The position numbers and the translations under genes are program-made. The notes beneath the pieces are model-generated. The model searched no databases and had not been told where the DNA came from. It saw nothing but the letters and a program-made list of their open reading frames with translations. A stretch of 64,000 nt of DNA, from contig NZ_JAJAPW010000002.1 in the NCBI RefSeq assembly GCF_020523925.1, forward strand, positions 248,001 through 312,000, written 5' to 3'. Position 1 is the first letter of the stretch. Each line of letters opens with the position of its first letter. Shown here in pieces: positions 63,552 through 64,000 of the stretch. The stretch is from Neotamlana laminarinivorans (lineage in GTDB: Bacteria > Bacteroidota > Bacteroidia > Flavobacteriales > Flavobacteriaceae).

Positions 63552-64000
63552 GTGAAAAGATTTTCAATTTCCATATTAAGTCTATTATTGTTAGTGGCTT
63601 GTAAGCAACAAAATAAAACTAAAAAAACAACAGCTGTGAATTACCCTGAAACCAAAACCGTTGATACTATAGATACCTATTTTGGTGAAACCGTAAAAGA
63701 TCCATATCGTTGGTTAGAAGATGATATGAGTACCGAAACAGCTGCTTGGGTTGAGGCGCAAAACACTGTAATGTTTAGCTATCTTAATAAAATTCCGTTT
63801 AGAAAAAACATAAAAAATCGCCTTGAAAAGCTCTGGAATTACGAAAAAATAAGCGCTCCTTTTAAAGAAGGTAATTACACTTATTTTTACAAAAACAACG
63901 GGTTACAAAACCAAAGCGTTATTTATAGAACAGATAGTAATGGTAACGAAGAATTATTTCTAGATCCAAACACATTTTCAAAAGATGGTACTGTTTCCCT
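63552..64000 (+). CDS. Prolyl oligopeptidase family serine peptidase (S9), N-terminal part; runs off the window
   Basis: From a GTG start the frame stays open to the window end (149 codons). It begins with a lipoprotein signal (LLLLVAC, Cys17), then YPETKTVDTIDTYFG and the very typical prolyl-oligopeptidase start VKDPYRWLEDD, followed by the first propeller strands (YTYFYKNNGLQNQSVIY). The catalytic domain lies outside. It should be an exported, lipid-anchored peptidase cutting after proline. Confidence 0.85.
   Translation, partial: MKRFSISILSLLLLVACKQQNKTKKTTAVNYPETKTVDTIDTYFGETVKDPYRWLEDDMSTETAAWVEAQNTVMFSYLNKIPFRKNIKNRLEKLWNYEKISAPFKEGNYTYFYKNNGLQNQSVIYRTDSNGNEELFLDPNTFSKDGTVS

Overview
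This window is chromosomal DNA from a member of the Bacteroidota, most likely a marine-type Flavobacteriaceae. The evidence is AT-rich sequence, A-rich leaders without Shine-Dalgarno motifs, TAnnTTTG-type -7 boxes, a SusC/SusD pair, GLPGLI, DUF4374 and IPExxxVDY family proteins, and dispersed intergenic repeats of a kind I associate with that family. Genus and species cannot be called. I see no insertion sequence, prophage, integrase, CRISPR array or rRNA operon.

Layout. 1-1.8 kb: end of a TonB-dependent receptor with a DUF4374 lipoprotein, a likely iron or siderophore pair. 1.8-6.2 kb (minus strand): acpP-fabF-rnc, then an IPExxxVDY gene and pyk. 6.3-7.6 kb: purN and an RNase HI with a viroplasmin-type N-terminus. 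7.6-11.5 kb: a very AT-rich accessory block with a broken Cys-rich small gene, a GLPGLI protein and a receptor-like outer-membrane protein; an 18-bp direct repeat flanks it, one copy lying on the 3' end of rnhA. 11.6-14.6 kb: a PfkB sugar kinase and a PurF-type amidophosphoribosyltransferase. 14.57-14.98 kb: a gene-free stretch with two near-identical structured elements, each ending in an intrinsic terminator. 15-16.7 kb: a DUF2807 protein and superoxide dismutase. 16.8-26.3 kb: an AddAB-type helicase-nuclease pair separated by kbl and ompA, then an alpha/beta hydrolase.

27.0-40.05 kb is the clearest functional unit: eleven same-strand, closely spaced or overlapping genes encoding oxidative purine degradation from guanine to glyoxylate, with a divergent Lrp-type regulator. 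The order is guanine deaminase, xanthine dehydrogenase small and large subunits, allantoinase, cytochrome-linked urate oxidase PuuD, an OHCU decarboxylase/HIU hydrolase fusion, XdhC, ureidoglycine-glyoxylate aminotransferase, allantoate amidohydrolase, ureidoglycine aminohydrolase and ureidoglycolate amidohydrolase. The cluster ends at a strong terminator beside tRNA-Ala(GGC). It carries two alternative exits from ureidoglycine and no purine transporter.

40.2-50.3 kb: mixed housekeeping and membrane genes (GNAT, MATE, a 32-residue membrane peptide, a 2OG-Fe(II) oxygenase, queD, lpxH, MFS, recJ, OsmC). 48.3-57.2 kb: a DeoR-type regulator with a PBP4-type D,D-carboxypeptidase, divergent from a susC-susD pair, followed by a convergent PLP enzyme and dipeptide epimerase; together these suggest handling of peptides or cell-wall fragments. 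57.3-64 kb: a MORN-like lipoprotein, a HopJ family protein, rsmI, a hypothetical gene, tdk-alr, mscL, asd and the start of an S9 prolyl oligopeptidase-type lipoprotein that runs off the window.

The observations I consider most worth pursuing are the twin RNA-like elements near 14.7 and 14.9 kb, the 18-bp repeats around the 7.6-11.5 kb block, the helically phased repeats upstream of susC, the terminator-like hairpin inside the start of rnc, and the repeat family sitting directly behind stop codons.
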